Notes: generated by a model not told the origin, from the letters alone. A DNA stretch of 64,000 nucleotides from Ilyomonas sp963790435 (GCA_963790435.1 CAWBOI010000003.1:186001-250000), one strand, 5' to 3'; shown: positions 45,589 through 55,511, counted from the stretch's first letter. Translations and numbers: made by a program.

Positions 45589-45606
45589 TATTGAGTAGCA
45601 TAAATA

Positions 45607-45641
45607 AAAAAGGCTGCTTTTTACAAAGCAGCCTTTTTGTT
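45607..45641. terminator. Bidirectional terminator between convergent genes
   Basis: Perfect 14-bp arms AAAAAGGCTGCTTT and AAAGCAGCCTTTTT around a 4-nt loop, with T-runs on both strands. Confidence 0.93.
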
Positions 45642-45660
45642 TAGTAGATGAACTAAAACT

Positions 45661-46560
45661 TTATTTTACAAACTGATCAACAATCACTCTTGGGGCTCCC
45701 GAACCGTTAAGGTAAGAAAAAGTAAACCTGTAGACACCAGATTTTGGATCTGCTCTTTCAATCGTTGGTCCTCCAGTAATCGTTATACCATTAGCTGCTG
45801 GGCTTCCAGTATCGGTCGAACTGCTAGGAAACGCAACTGCAAAGTTAGTAGGAATACCTGCTGAATCTGTAAAAGAGACTATGTAACTCACTCCTGTACC
45901 GCTATTTACTCTAATTGTTGTAGGATCGGTAGGTGCAAAAATAGTAGAACTGGTTACATTAAAATTTGGGGTTCCACTACTATCAGCCTTACTCCAACGT
46001 AACCATTGACGTTGATAAGCACCTGCGATTGGGTTTCCTATTAAATGATAATAAACGGTTGAAAAGTTACCGCTAATGTTTAAACCGCCAGCATTTAGAA
46101 TACTGATAGGAAACATATAATTTTTTGTAGGATCAATTTTGCTCGGATATACTGCAAATGGAATCGGGTCTGAAAAGCTTTGGCCAGCTTTAATGGTAAC
46201 TGTGGTAGTGGTAAATGAGTAAATACTATCTGGAAATTTTGCATATTGAGCACCGCCAGCATTATTATAAGTATTTAATGCTCCGCTGTCAAATCCCAAC
46301 TGCACAGTTATATCCTTGGGTGCTACATTGGTGGCCGCATAATTAACCCTGAAATAAGTGGTATCAACACTATCAGTTGCGGGAAAAGTTAAAGCCGTGC
46401 TTCCAAAGTTTTGCATGCCACCTTCCCTGATTACAACAATAGGTTTTAAATTGCTAAAGTCGGTTTCACCACTCCTGCTTTTCACGCAAGAGCCTAAGAT
46501 GATGAGTAACGAAGTGTAAAGAAGAAAGTGTCTTATGTTTGGTTTTATGTTTTTTTTCAT
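45661..46560 (-). CDS. DUF1735-type lipoprotein of the Sus operon
   Basis: 299 aa. Lipobox LGSC (C25). The region after it (FSNLKPIVVIREGGMQNFGST, then VTIKAGQSFSDPIPFAVYPSKI and MFPISILNAGG) matches the DUF1735 domain of surface lipoproteins coded behind SusC/SusD pairs, and the C-terminus has another beta domain. It probably takes part in ligand capture at the cell surface. It starts 58 bp after the SusD-like gene. Confidence 0.85.
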   Translation of the reverse strand: MKKNIKPNIRHFLLYTSLLIILGSCVKSRSGETDFSNLKPIVVIREGGMQNFGSTALTFPATDSVDTTYFRVNYAATNVAPKDITVQLGFDSGALNTYNNAGGAQYAKFPDSIYSFTTTTVTIKAGQSFSDPIPFAVYPSKIDPTKNYMFPISILNAGGLNISGNFSTVYYHLIGNPIAGAYQRQWLRWSKADSSGTPNFNVTSSTIFAPTDPTTIRVNSGTGVSYIVSFTDSAGIPTNFAVAFPSSSTDTGSPAANGITITGGPTIERADPKSGVYRFTFSYLNGSGAPRVIVDQFVK

Positions 46561-46618
46561 TTCGATTTGTTTATTAACTGCTCAACGAAAACTTTGTAAA
46601 TAATAAGTCTGTTGGTTG

Positions 46619-48100
46619 TTATTGCATCCAAAATATTTTGGATGTATGTGGGTCTATGGTACCCTGCGCAGCTACGTTAACACCATTGGTTGAATATTCG
46701 CTGGTTGGGTATAAAGTACGAATTGGTATATTAGGCACAAGTCTATAAGATGATACAGACAAAAGAAGATCGGAAGGCAAGCCCAAACGCCTGTAATCAC
46801 TCCAGGCTTCAAAAGGAGTGATTGAATTCATAGCAACCCATTTTTGCCTGATGATGCAAGCCAATCTTTCTGCCATTGTTGTACAAGCATTAAGATTCAC
46901 CTGCTTATCACCTGGCTGGTTAACATAGGCTGTTGCATCACCAGCTCCTAAGTAAGTAAATGAAGCTTGTACACCTTTCTTAAAATCAGCAGTATCAACC
47001 GTAGGTGCTCCAAAGTAGCCACGTAAGTTAGCTTCTGCCTGTAAAAAATAGCTTTCTGCCGCAGTAAAAATAATAGCAGGTTGACTTTGTGATTGTAATA
47101 TGCCCCGACCAAAAGATGAGGTAGCGTTACTAGGTAAGTTAGCTGTAGAACCCAAAACGTTTCCAATATAAGACGAGCCTGTTACAGGTGCGTAGATTCT
47201 GCTAAGGCGAGGATCGTTATGATTGGTTAGAAAATTAAGTGAATATTGATTGGCTATCCAATAGTCAGCCTGTCCACCACTGGTTGGAAGATTATTTACT
47301 GTTCTAAAATAACCATAGGTAGGACTTTGTTTTCCGGAAGAGGCAAAATAACCGGGATTAACACCTGCATCGGTGGTTAAAAACCCGCCTTCGTTTGCCG
47401 TCATTTTTGCAATTTCGGCTTTTATATAAGAATCGCTACCGCTTATTTGGGTTTGGCGTATTAGTATTCTTAATCTTAACGAATTGGCAAAAGCAATCCA
47501 TTGACTGGCAGAACCTCCAAAAAGAATATCACTACTAGCTGCTCCTGAAGCATTAGGTGTTTGCAATAATGTTATTGCTGTATCCAACTGATTGGTAATA
47601 GCTACATAAACGGATTGTGCACTATCATATTTCGGTTGAATAGCAGAAGTACCCTGCAAAGCCTGTGTATATGGAATGTTGCCATACTGATCAACCAAAC
47701 GCTGAAAAACAAAGGTCTTCATGATTTTTGCAGCTGCTTCGTAAAAGGGCTTCTTTTGTGCAGCTGACTGCTTTTCTACATAATCATAATCTTCAAGATT
47801 GTGGTAATAATATCCCCAACTTCCACTGTACGTATCATTAGTTTGATTGTAGGAAGCCACATCAGTTGCACTTGTTGCATAACTTCCGCTTGGCGCCCAA
47901 TAATCCATCCAGCCACATAACCATGTATAACCTACCAATTCATAACCTGCTGTTACTTTCAGTGCATTGGGCAATACCAATTCAGGAGTTGTATTCGTAG
48001 CCGAGTTGGGATTGGTATTGATGTCAAGAAAGTTTTTTGAACATCCTGCAGTAACAACCAACGATACAATAAAAAAATAACTTATAATCTGTTTCTTCAT
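46619..48100 (-). CDS. SusD/RagB-family outer-membrane lipoprotein
   Basis: 493 aa. Lipobox TAGC (C20), then FLDINTNPNSATNTTPELVLPNAL, the typical start of the SusD-like_2 branch. TPR-like helices follow (for example LVDQYGNIPYTQALQG and ASQWIAFANSLRLRILIRQ). It forms the lid over the SusC barrel and binds the ligand. It starts 28 bp downstream of the SusC-like gene. The ligand is unknown, as no glycoside hydrolase is nearby. Confidence 0.95.
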   Translation of the reverse strand: MKKQIISYFFIVSLVVTAGCSKNFLDINTNPNSATNTTPELVLPNALKVTAGYELVGYTWLCGWMDYWAPSGSYATSATDVASYNQTNDTYSGSWGYYYHNLEDYDYVEKQSAAQKKPFYEAAAKIMKTFVFQRLVDQYGNIPYTQALQGTSAIQPKYDSAQSVYVAITNQLDTAITLLQTPNASGAASSDILFGGSASQWIAFANSLRLRILIRQTQISGSDSYIKAEIAKMTANEGGFLTTDAGVNPGYFASSGKQSPTYGYFRTVNNLPTSGGQADYWIANQYSLNFLTNHNDPRLSRIYAPVTGSSYIGNVLGSTANLPSNATSSFGRGILQSQSQPAIIFTAAESYFLQAEANLRGYFGAPTVDTADFKKGVQASFTYLGAGDATAYVNQPGDKQVNLNACTTMAERLACIIRQKWVAMNSITPFEAWSDYRRLGLPSDLLLSVSSYRLVPNIPIRTLYPTSEYSTNGVNVAAQGTIDPHTSKIFWMQ

Positions 48101-48128
48101 TTTGCATTAATTTTAAAAGGCGATACCA

Positions 48129-51100
48129 TTAGAATACTATAGTTAAGTTAGCTCCATAGAATTTTGTAGGTGGCAACTGGTTAATATCGGTTGTGCCAAT
48201 ACCATTACCAATTGTATTACTAAACTCAGGGTCAGACCAGATATTGTCCTTTGCTTTTATCGTAACTAGGTTTCTTCCAACGATGGAAAGGCTTACATCG
48301 TTAACCAGCTTTAAATGTTGAATGATATTTTTAGGAAACGTGTAGGTTAAAGACACTTCTCTTAATTTCCAGAAATCGGCACTGTTCACATAATTGCTGC
48401 CGGAGGTGTTCCAAACATTCGCCCAAAATTCATTGTTGCCATATTGTGTGCTGACGTTTGTATTGGCAACATATTTTCCATTACCTGTATTGATCACCGA
48501 ATTAGGAACAACAAAAGGCTGGCGTCCTGAAGAAGCAGAATATTGAGAAACACCTGTGAAATCTAAATCAGAGCCTATACTATTATAAATAACTGCACCA
48601 AACCTACCGTCAGCTACAGCGTTCAAAGTAAATCCTTTGTAACTAACAGAAGTGGTTAACCCAATTTTGGTAGGCGGGTTTGTGGTTCCGAATGATTTTA
48701 AGTTTGGATCTAATATCGGATTTCCTGTTGTGGGGTCAACAACGATATGGCCCTGAGGATCACGAAGCCAGTCATTTTGTTTAATAATGGGATAGGGGCT
48801 ACCAATTTGTGCATACGAATTAGCACCGACACCAACGTAGGGTAAGCCATAGCCTAATGATTGTACATTATTCTTGTTGTAAGAATAATTGGCAGTTACT
48901 TCCCAATGAAAATCCTGTGTTTGCAATACTGTTGCCCTTAGATCCAATTCTATTCCTTTATTTGTCATCACACCAGAATTGACATAAGCCTGCGTAAATC
49001 CAGTGGTTGAAGAAATAGAAATAGGAATAGTTTGGTTATTTGTTACTGTATTATACGCCGCTACTTTAAGACCTAAGCGATTTTTAAGGAACTGCAATTC
49101 CAAGCCAATTTCTTCATCGGTGCTGAATTCAGGCTTAATGTTCGGATTGGCAAAGCTGGTAGATACGCTATATCCTGCAATATTACCAAACGGAAAGCCA
49201 CCACCCGAATTAAACACGTTCTGTAATGAATAAGGATTGATGCTCACCTGCGCTGTTTTGCTCCAGGAAGCCGTTAACTTTCCATAAGACAAAACATTAT
49301 TGTCTTTCAATCCACTTATGGCATCAGTAAATACAAAAGAACCATCAACAGAAGGATACAGATACGACCTGTTAGCCTTAGACAACAAAGATGTCCAGTC
49401 GTTTCTTAAAGAACCATGTAGGAAAAGGAAGTTTTTATAGCCTACAGTTAAATCACCAAACACACCAAGTACTCTTGCATTTTGTACAAATTCACCAACT
49501 ACGGGAACACCCAAACCGTTGCTGATATTGTAGAAGTTTGGAATTACCAGAGAACTTGCCGAAGCGTTAATTAAACGCAAGCGGTTATCAATCAATTGCG
49601 AGCCTGCTATAAACCTGAAATCAAAATCTTTTACTACTGCATGAAAAGAAGCTAAGAAGTCGCTGGTTAATCTTTGATTATAGCTAAGCGCATCCCCTTC
49701 TGATGGAAAAAGCTGTTTTACGCTGGATGGTATGTTACTTGAACCTAATGTATCAGCAATTGCCCAGGGAGCAAATGTATAACCGGCTTGTGTATATTTA
49801 TTGCTGTAATCATTACGTCCAATCCCTGCGCGATAAAGTAGATCAACCCATTTGGCAGGTTTTAAATCCAATGCAACATTCGCTATAATGTCGCTACTTC
49901 TTTCATCTAACCTTGTCTGGTCAATTTGCCACCAGGGATTGCCATAATAAGCATTGAAATAACCATCCGGAGTAGCAAACGGATTGGTTTGCCAATTTTT
50001 ATAGTTCCGCAAATCTACGTCGGCTGGTGAGTTAATAATGGTCCAGTACAAAGGACGGTTTTGAAAATAAGAACCGCCACCGTTATAACCACCAGCAAGC
50101 CCGGAGGAACCATAAGTGAAAGGTACGCCTGTACCCGGTGTAGTATTAGTATGAGTCAGTGTATAACCAATATTATAATCAGCTCTGAATATGCCACTGG
50201 TACGGGAACCGTTTACACGAATCGTATTTCTGTGGTTTTTATCTTTCGGTACTACGCCTGTTGTGTTTACATCTTCGAACGATAAAAAGAATTTGCTCTT
50301 ATCATCACCGGCAGCATACGAAATATCATTGATTGCACTTAAGCCCGTATTAAAGAAATCCTTCTTAGCATTTGGTTTTGCCGAATAAATGGCAGAGTCT
50401 TGTTTGATCGTATAAGTTCCATCTGCATTGTATATCCTGATGGGTGCACCAATTGGTACACGTTGTCCGTTAAACCGTGGACCGTAGTTTTGGTTTTCGT
50501 AAGGAACATAAGTCAGATAAGGTTCGTTAGGAAACACTACCGTTCCAGCATAAGAAGTCGCCGGAAATTCACCACCATATTGACCAAACTGGTTTTGAAA
50601 CTTTGGCGTGTAAGCAATTGACTCCCAAGTTTCAGTGCTGCTTAATTTGACTTGGGGTTTTCCGGTTTTGCCTTTTCTTGTTGTAATAATAATTACACCG
50701 TTAGAAGCTGCAGAACCGTATAATGCCGAAGCCGAAGCACCTTTTAAGATGGTAGAACTTTCAACATCGTTTGGATTGATTGAATTTAAGTAGCTGATGG
50801 GCAATTGCACATCATCAACCACAAGAAGGGCCTGGTTGTTACCCAATATAGATCGGTTGCCTCTGAGTGTAATGCGCACATCGGGTTTAACGCCATTGTT
50901 CACTAAATTAATTTGCAAACCAGAAACCTTAGCTGCAAGACCATTGGCGATATTGGTAACTTTAGCCTCACTGATATTGTCGCCGGTAATTTTTGTAGTA
51001 GAATAACCTAATGACCTGGCTTGTCTCTGCACACCTAAAGCGGTTGTTACAACCACTTCCGACAGGTTGCCAATGTTAGCACTTAAAGTTGCATTTACGG

Positions 51101-51368
51101 AACTTTGGTTTTTAATAGCAATGTCAATAGAACCGTAGTTCACCGCAGAAAAGGTTAAGGTTTCACCCGTGCTTGCCGTAATGGTGAAAGCGCCGGTTGC
51201 ATTTGAAGTGGTGCCCCTTGTGGTACCCTTTACAACAATTGAAGCACCATCAATTGGTTGCCCCTGAAGGTCGGTTACCCTTCCTGTAATGGTTCGTGAT
51301 TGTGCATGAGCTGAAAAAATGCCCAGCAGCAACACTGTTAACAGTGTTAGAATTTTTCTCATGTGCAT
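48129..51368 (-). CDS. SusC/RagA-family TonB-linked outer-membrane protein
   Basis: 1079 aa. A signal peptide (to SAHAQ) is followed by a carboxypeptidase-D-like domain (ITGRVTDLQGQPIDGASI), a plug (LVVDDVQLPISYLNSINPND, then GASASALYGSAASNGVIIITTRKG, the SusC signature) and a long barrel. TonB-driven import of oligomers through SusC, with SusD as lid, is the established role. The first of a three-gene operon (SusC-SusD-DUF1735). Confidence 0.97.
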   Translation of the reverse strand: MHMRKILTLLTVLLLGIFSAHAQSRTITGRVTDLQGQPIDGASIVVKGTTRGTTSNATGAFTITASTGETLTFSAVNYGSIDIAIKNQSSVNATLSANIGNLSEVVVTTALGVQRQARSLGYSTTKITGDNISEAKVTNIANGLAAKVSGLQINLVNNGVKPDVRITLRGNRSILGNNQALLVVDDVQLPISYLNSINPNDVESSTILKGASASALYGSAASNGVIIITTRKGKTGKPQVKLSSTETWESIAYTPKFQNQFGQYGGEFPATSYAGTVVFPNEPYLTYVPYENQNYGPRFNGQRVPIGAPIRIYNADGTYTIKQDSAIYSAKPNAKKDFFNTGLSAINDISYAAGDDKSKFFLSFEDVNTTGVVPKDKNHRNTIRVNGSRTSGIFRADYNIGYTLTHTNTTPGTGVPFTYGSSGLAGGYNGGGSYFQNRPLYWTIINSPADVDLRNYKNWQTNPFATPDGYFNAYYGNPWWQIDQTRLDERSSDIIANVALDLKPAKWVDLLYRAGIGRNDYSNKYTQAGYTFAPWAIADTLGSSNIPSSVKQLFPSEGDALSYNQRLTSDFLASFHAVVKDFDFRFIAGSQLIDNRLRLINASASSLVIPNFYNISNGLGVPVVGEFVQNARVLGVFGDLTVGYKNFLFLHGSLRNDWTSLLSKANRSYLYPSVDGSFVFTDAISGLKDNNVLSYGKLTASWSKTAQVSINPYSLQNVFNSGGGFPFGNIAGYSVSTSFANPNIKPEFSTDEEIGLELQFLKNRLGLKVAAYNTVTNNQTIPISISSTTGFTQAYVNSGVMTNKGIELDLRATVLQTQDFHWEVTANYSYNKNNVQSLGYGLPYVGVGANSYAQIGSPYPIIKQNDWLRDPQGHIVVDPTTGNPILDPNLKSFGTTNPPTKIGLTTSVSYKGFTLNAVADGRFGAVIYNSIGSDLDFTGVSQYSASSGRQPFVVPNSVINTGNGKYVANTNVSTQYGNNEFWANVWNTSGSNYVNSADFWKLREVSLTYTFPKNIIQHLKLVNDVSLSIVGRNLVTIKAKDNIWSDPEFSNTIGNGIGTTDINQLPPTKFYGANLTIVF

Positions 51369-51549
51369 AACTAAATTTTAGTGATCGCGGTAAAAATAAG
51401 GGATAAAACAATAAAACGTTAAATACTATTCAATATTCTTACTTTGACAATCTCTTAAAGAATTTTGCTGCATTTTATCATTTATTTTCTTTCTTGATTT
51501 TTATAGAAAGCTCATAATCAATAAAAGGGCACAAAAACAAACCAGCTTT

Positions 51550-52434
51550 ATGCAATTATTAGATGGCAAAACCGCTTCACTTTTTTTTAAGGAACAATTG
51601 AAAAAAAAAGTGAATGATGATAAATTCTCGGTGAACAGACCTCCGCATTTGGCTGCTATTTTGGTTGGCAACAATGGTGCAAGTGAAACTTATGTAGCCA
51701 GCAAAGTGAAGAACTGTGCTGAAATTGGGTTCGATTCTACTTTGGTGCGTTTGGAAGAAACTGTTTCGCAACAAGAGCTGCTGAATGAGATTGAAAAATT
51801 GAATGAAAACAAATCTGTTGACGGCATTTTGGTACAGCTTCCGCTTCCCAAACACATTAACGAGCAAACCATCATTGAGGCAGTACACCCTTCTAAAGAT
51901 GTAGATGGTTTTCATCCCCTGAATGCCGGTAAGTTAGTGCAGGGGTTGCCAACGTTTATACCCGCAACGCCTTATGGCATTATGCTTTTACTCGAACATT
52001 ATAACATCAGTACGAAAGGCAAACACGCTGTTGTGGTAGGAAGAAGCAACATTGTTGGCAGACCGATGAGCATTTTATTAAGCAGCAATACGCCTTATGG
52101 CAATTGCACGGTTACGCTTTGCCATTCGCACACTACCAACCTGCAAGAGATTTGCAACAGCGCCGATATTCTGGTGGCAGCGCTCGGGAAGCCTGGCTTT
52201 GTAAGAGAAAATATGGTAAAAGAAGGTGCTGTTGTAATTGATGTGGGCATTACACGTGTGCCGGATGCTACGGCCAAAAGCGGCTTTCGCTTAAGAGGTG
52301 ATGTGGCATTTGATGAGGTGGCACCAAAAACATCTTACATCACTCCTGTACCCGGCGGCGTAGGTTTAATGACCATTGCAGGCTTGTTAAAAAACACCAT
52401 GCGGGCTTACGAGCTACGCCATCAACCTGCGTAG
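51550..52434 (+). CDS. folD: Bifunctional methylene-THF dehydrogenase/cyclohydrolase
   Basis: 294 aa. YVASKVKNCAEIG contains the catalytic Tyr and Lys; DGILVQLPLP, PATPYGIM, VVGRSNIVGRPM (NADP loop) and TPVPGGVG are all FolD motifs. It interconverts 5,10-methylene-THF and 10-formyl-THF. queE follows after 15 bp. Confidence 0.97.
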   Translation: MQLLDGKTASLFFKEQLKKKVNDDKFSVNRPPHLAAILVGNNGASETYVASKVKNCAEIGFDSTLVRLEETVSQQELLNEIEKLNENKSVDGILVQLPLPKHINEQTIIEAVHPSKDVDGFHPLNAGKLVQGLPTFIPATPYGIMLLLEHYNISTKGKHAVVVGRSNIVGRPMSILLSSNTPYGNCTVTLCHSHTTNLQEICNSADILVAALGKPGFVRENMVKEGAVVIDVGITRVPDATAKSGFRLRGDVAFDEVAPKTSYITPVPGGVGLMTIAGLLKNTMRAYELRHQPA

Positions 52435-52437
52435 CTA

Positions 52438-52445
52438 TACCTTTG
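52438..52445 (+). promoter_or_regulatory. Candidate -7 box at the queE start
   Basis: TACCTTTG fits TAnnTTTG but ends only 4 bp before the queE ATG, so a transcript from it would be nearly leaderless, or start inside the gene. Confidence 0.3.
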
Positions 52446-52449
52446 CACA

Positions 52450-53061
52450 ATGGTTCTTATCCAACAAACATTGCCCGTAATGGAAGCCTTTTACACTTTG
52501 CAGGGCGAAGGTTTTCATGCCGGAAAAGCAGCTTATTTTATACGGCTTGGTGGCTGCGATGTGGGTTGTTTTTGGTGCGATGTAAAAGAAAGCTGGGATG
52601 CCGACAATCATCCTAAATTATCTGTTGAAAATATTGTAGAGAGGGCTTTGGAACAGAAAGGTAGAATGGCTGTTGTTACAGGTGGCGAGCCTTTACTTCA
52701 TAATTTAAATGAATTGACAGCTAAGCTTCACAATGCCGGTTTCAAAACGCATATCGAAACTTCAGGCTCCAGCCCGTTAAGCGGCAGTTGGGATTGGATT
52801 TGTTTATCACCCAAAAAATTCAAAGCTCCCTTGCCGGAAGTATTGCAAAAAGCGAACGAATTAAAAGTGGTTGTTTACAATAAGCACGATTTTATTTGGG
52901 CAGAGCAACATGCGGCGCAAACCTCTTCGTTTTGTAAATTGTATCTTCAACCCGAATGGTCGAAAGGGAGCGAAGTAACACCACTAATTGTTGATTATAT
53001 CAAAGCCAATCCTCAATGGCAGTTAAGCGTGCAAATTCACAAATACATCAATGTGCCGTAA
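52450..53061 (+). CDS. queE: 7-carboxy-7-deazaguanine synthase
   Basis: 203 aa. Radical-SAM protein with the shortened cluster region GGCDVGCFWCDVKESWD (C-x3-C-x2-C), the substrate loop FYTLQGEGFHAGKAAYFIR, and VTGGEPLL. It turns carboxy-tetrahydropterin into CDG in queuosine synthesis. The start lies close behind folD, and the sequence before LPVMEAFYTLQGEG fits the N-terminus of Bacteroidota homologues. Confidence 0.95.
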   Translation: MVLIQQTLPVMEAFYTLQGEGFHAGKAAYFIRLGGCDVGCFWCDVKESWDADNHPKLSVENIVERALEQKGRMAVVTGGEPLLHNLNELTAKLHNAGFKTHIETSGSSPLSGSWDWICLSPKKFKAPLPEVLQKANELKVVVYNKHDFIWAEQHAAQTSSFCKLYLQPEWSKGSEVTPLIVDYIKANPQWQLSVQIHKYINVP

Positions 53062-53066
53062 TAGTT

Positions 53067-53101
53067 ACGAGCCATGAGCCGTGAGCTTTGAGCAGCGAAG
53101 A
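53067..53101. repeat. NYGAGCY heptad array after queE
   Basis: Five phased units: ACGAGCC, ATGAGCC, GTGAGCT, TTGAGCA, GCGAAGA. It begins 6 bp after the queE stop codon. Confidence 0.8.
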
Positions 53102-53246
53102 AGTGATTAACCTGACTGAAAGACACATCACAAGCCAAGTCTAATTGTTACAACCTGTATTTTATACTCTACAAATTTAGGCGAAACCAAAAGCATCAGC
53201 TTTGTGCACAGTAATTGCTTTGTTTGATGCAATTAAAAATGTTTGC

Positions 53247-53957
53247 ATGAAAACAACCGTTTGGTTTTGCTGTATTTTTTTTGTTATATCCTGTAGTAAC
53301 ATCTCTACTTCTTCTTTACAAAATACATCTCCTGACAGCACGATTGCCAAACAACCCAATGGTTATAATTTGAAACAAATCATTGGCGTTTTTTCTAATA
53401 CTTTGCCTTGTGCCGATTGCCCGGGTATTGCTACCCAATTGTATCTAAAACCAGACAGCAGCTTCATTATGGAACAGCACTATCTTGACAGAGGTTATTT
53501 TTACCAAACCGGAAGATGGATAATGAACGATAGCCTTTTGCAACTGAATACCAATGATACTTTACAGCAATTTAAAATGACAAGTCATGCAACACTGGCG
53601 TTGTTAGATAAGGATGGAAAAGAGGTAATAATGGGTTCAAAAAAGGCGTTGCTGCACCGAAACAATATTCCTTTTAAGCCTTTCCAGCCTATACCGGTAG
53701 AAGGTATGTTCAGCATAAAAAACAATACTATGAACATTCATATCTGCACCATGAAAAAAGATTTTCCTGCAGCCATTGCGCCCGGTGGTGCAATGATGAA
53801 ACCGGCTTATGAAAAAGCTTCTCCCAACGGCGAATCAGTGTATGCAAAAGTTGCCGGGCATTTTGAATTGCGCCCTTTTTTTAACGACACGACAACGCGG
53901 GATTTTTTTGTGATTGAAAAGTTCATCAGGTTCCTGCCCAACCAATCCTGCCAATAA
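53247..53957 (+). CDS. NlpE-like lipoprotein (copper-resistance NlpE N-domain)
   Basis: 236 aa from the ATG at 53247. The lipobox region is FFVISC, and the NlpE hallmark LPCADCPGIATQLYL (CxxC) follows, with the beta-barrel strands FIMEQHYLDRGYFYQTGRW. A C-terminal extension of about 110 residues is not recognised. NlpE proteins sense envelope stress and bind copper in other bacteria; here only family membership is shown. Confidence 0.88.
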   Translation: MKTTVWFCCIFFVISCSNISTSSLQNTSPDSTIAKQPNGYNLKQIIGVFSNTLPCADCPGIATQLYLKPDSSFIMEQHYLDRGYFYQTGRWIMNDSLLQLNTNDTLQQFKMTSHATLALLDKDGKEVIMGSKKALLHRNNIPFKPFQPIPVEGMFSIKNNTMNIHICTMKKDFPAAIAPGGAMMKPAYEKASPNGESVYAKVAGHFELRPFFNDTTTRDFFVIEKFIRFLPNQSCQ

Positions 53958-54011
53958 AAGTGAAGTTTGTTTTTGCCCATTTTATATGCTCCTCATTCTT
54001 CTATTTTAACT

Positions 54012-54109
54012 CTTGTATCTTGCACCTTGGTTCCTGTTTCTTGTGCCTTGTCTCTTGAATCTTATTTCTTGCATCTTGTTTTTTGTTTCCTGAATCTTGT
54101 CTCTTGCAT
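54012..54109. repeat. CTTGNNN heptad array 5 (14 units)
   Basis: Fourteen units in strict 7-bp phase between the NlpE-like gene and eno, for example CTTGTAT, CTTGCAC, CTTGGTT, CCTGTTT, CTTGTGC, CTTGTCT, CTTGAAT. It is the longest array of the window. Confidence 0.92.
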
Positions 54110-54155
54110 TTTCGCAAGAATCTGTTTCTTTGCGCTCATAAAATTTCTTCCTTTT

Positions 54156-55447
54156 ATGAGTTACATTTCCGACATTCATGCCCGCCAGATTTTAGACAGT
54201 CGCGGCAACCCAACTGTAGAAGTTGATGTAATCACCGACAATGGCATTTTGGGTCGTGCGGCGGTGCCGTCCGGCGCATCAACCGGCATTCATGAAGCGG
54301 TTGAACTTCGTGATAACGATAAAAAAGTATATGGTGGCAAAGGCGTGTTGAAAGCCGTTGCCAACGTGAACGATACCATTGCCGACCAGCTTGCCGGCTA
54401 TCCTGTAAATGACCAGGCAGGCATTGATAAAAAATTAATTGAATTAGATGGAACGGATAACAAAAGCAAGCTCGGCGCGAACGCTATGCTTGCCGTTTCG
54501 ATGGCGGTTGCCAAAGCAGCTGCCGAAGAAAGCAACCTGCCGCTCTTTCGTTACCTTGGTGGTGTGAATGCAACGGTGCTTCCCATTCCGCTGATGAACA
54601 TTTTAAACGGCGGTGTTCATGCCGATAATAAAATAGACTTCCAGGAGTTTATGATTGTGCCCGTCGGCGCTTCATCGTTTAGCGAAGGTTTGCGCTGGGG
54701 CGTAGAAACTTTTCATCAGTTGAAAAGCGTTTTAAAGAAAGAAAGGGTTTAGCACCAACGTTGGAGATGAAGGCGGTTTTGCGCCCGATTTTCAAAGCAA
54801 TGAAGATGCCATTGAAACCGTAATTCAAGCCATAGAAGCGGCCGGTTATAAAGTGGGCGAACAAATTAGCATTGCGCTGGACGCTGCCAGCAGTGAGATG
54901 TTTAAAGACGGCAAATACAAGTTTTATAAAAGCAGCCAAAAACAAATCTCATCGGATGAAATGGTGGCTTACTGGACGGAATGGGTGAACAAATATCCCA
55001 TCGTTTCCATTGAAGATGGCATGGCTGAAGAAGATTGGGATGGCTGGAAAAAATTAACCGATGCTATCGGCAACAAATGCCAGTTGGTAGGCGACGATTT
55101 GTTTGTTACCAACACCAAAATTTTACAGCGTGGCATCGACAATGGCATTGCCAACAGCATCTTGATAAAAGTAAACCAGATAGGAACGATAACCGAAACC
55201 ATTAATGCCGTGCAGCTTGGCACAAACACATGGCTACACCACCATTATGAGCCACCGCAGCGGTGAAACGGAAGATACTACCATTGCTGATCTGGCAGTT
55301 GCTTTAAATTGTGGTCAAATCAAAACCGGCTCTGCCAGCCGCACTGATCGTTTGGCAAAGTACAATCAGCTTATTCGCATTGAAGAAGCATTGGGAAGCA
55401 ATGCTATCTATCCCAACGGAAAAAAATTGTATTCGCGAAGCAAATAA
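54156..55447 (+). pseudogene. eno: Enolase, reading frame broken twice
   Basis: From the ATG at 54156 (SYISDIHARQILDSRGNPTV) the frame runs to a stop at 54750-54752. It continues one frame further on from about 54740 (STNVGDEGGFAPD) and again from about 55220 (AQTHGYTTIMSHRSGETED), ending KLYSRSK at 55447. All enolase parts are there: E in FQEFMIVP, DDLFVTN, KVNQIGT and the SHRSGETED loop. Each break equals one extra base: in AAGAAAGAAAGGG near 54740, and GG for G near 55219. Enolase is a central glycolytic enzyme, so sequence error is likely unless another copy exists. Confidence 0.9.
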
Positions 55448-55511
55448 AAAAGAAAAGTTTCGATAGAAAATAGACTGCACACTACAAAGAGTCATTCATA
55501 CAAAACAGGCA

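Noticed and set aside
53967..54155. N-terminal extension of the enolase frame
   Set aside because: The 63 codons before the ATG at 54156 run through a heptad array and have no family likeness; they are chance open frame.
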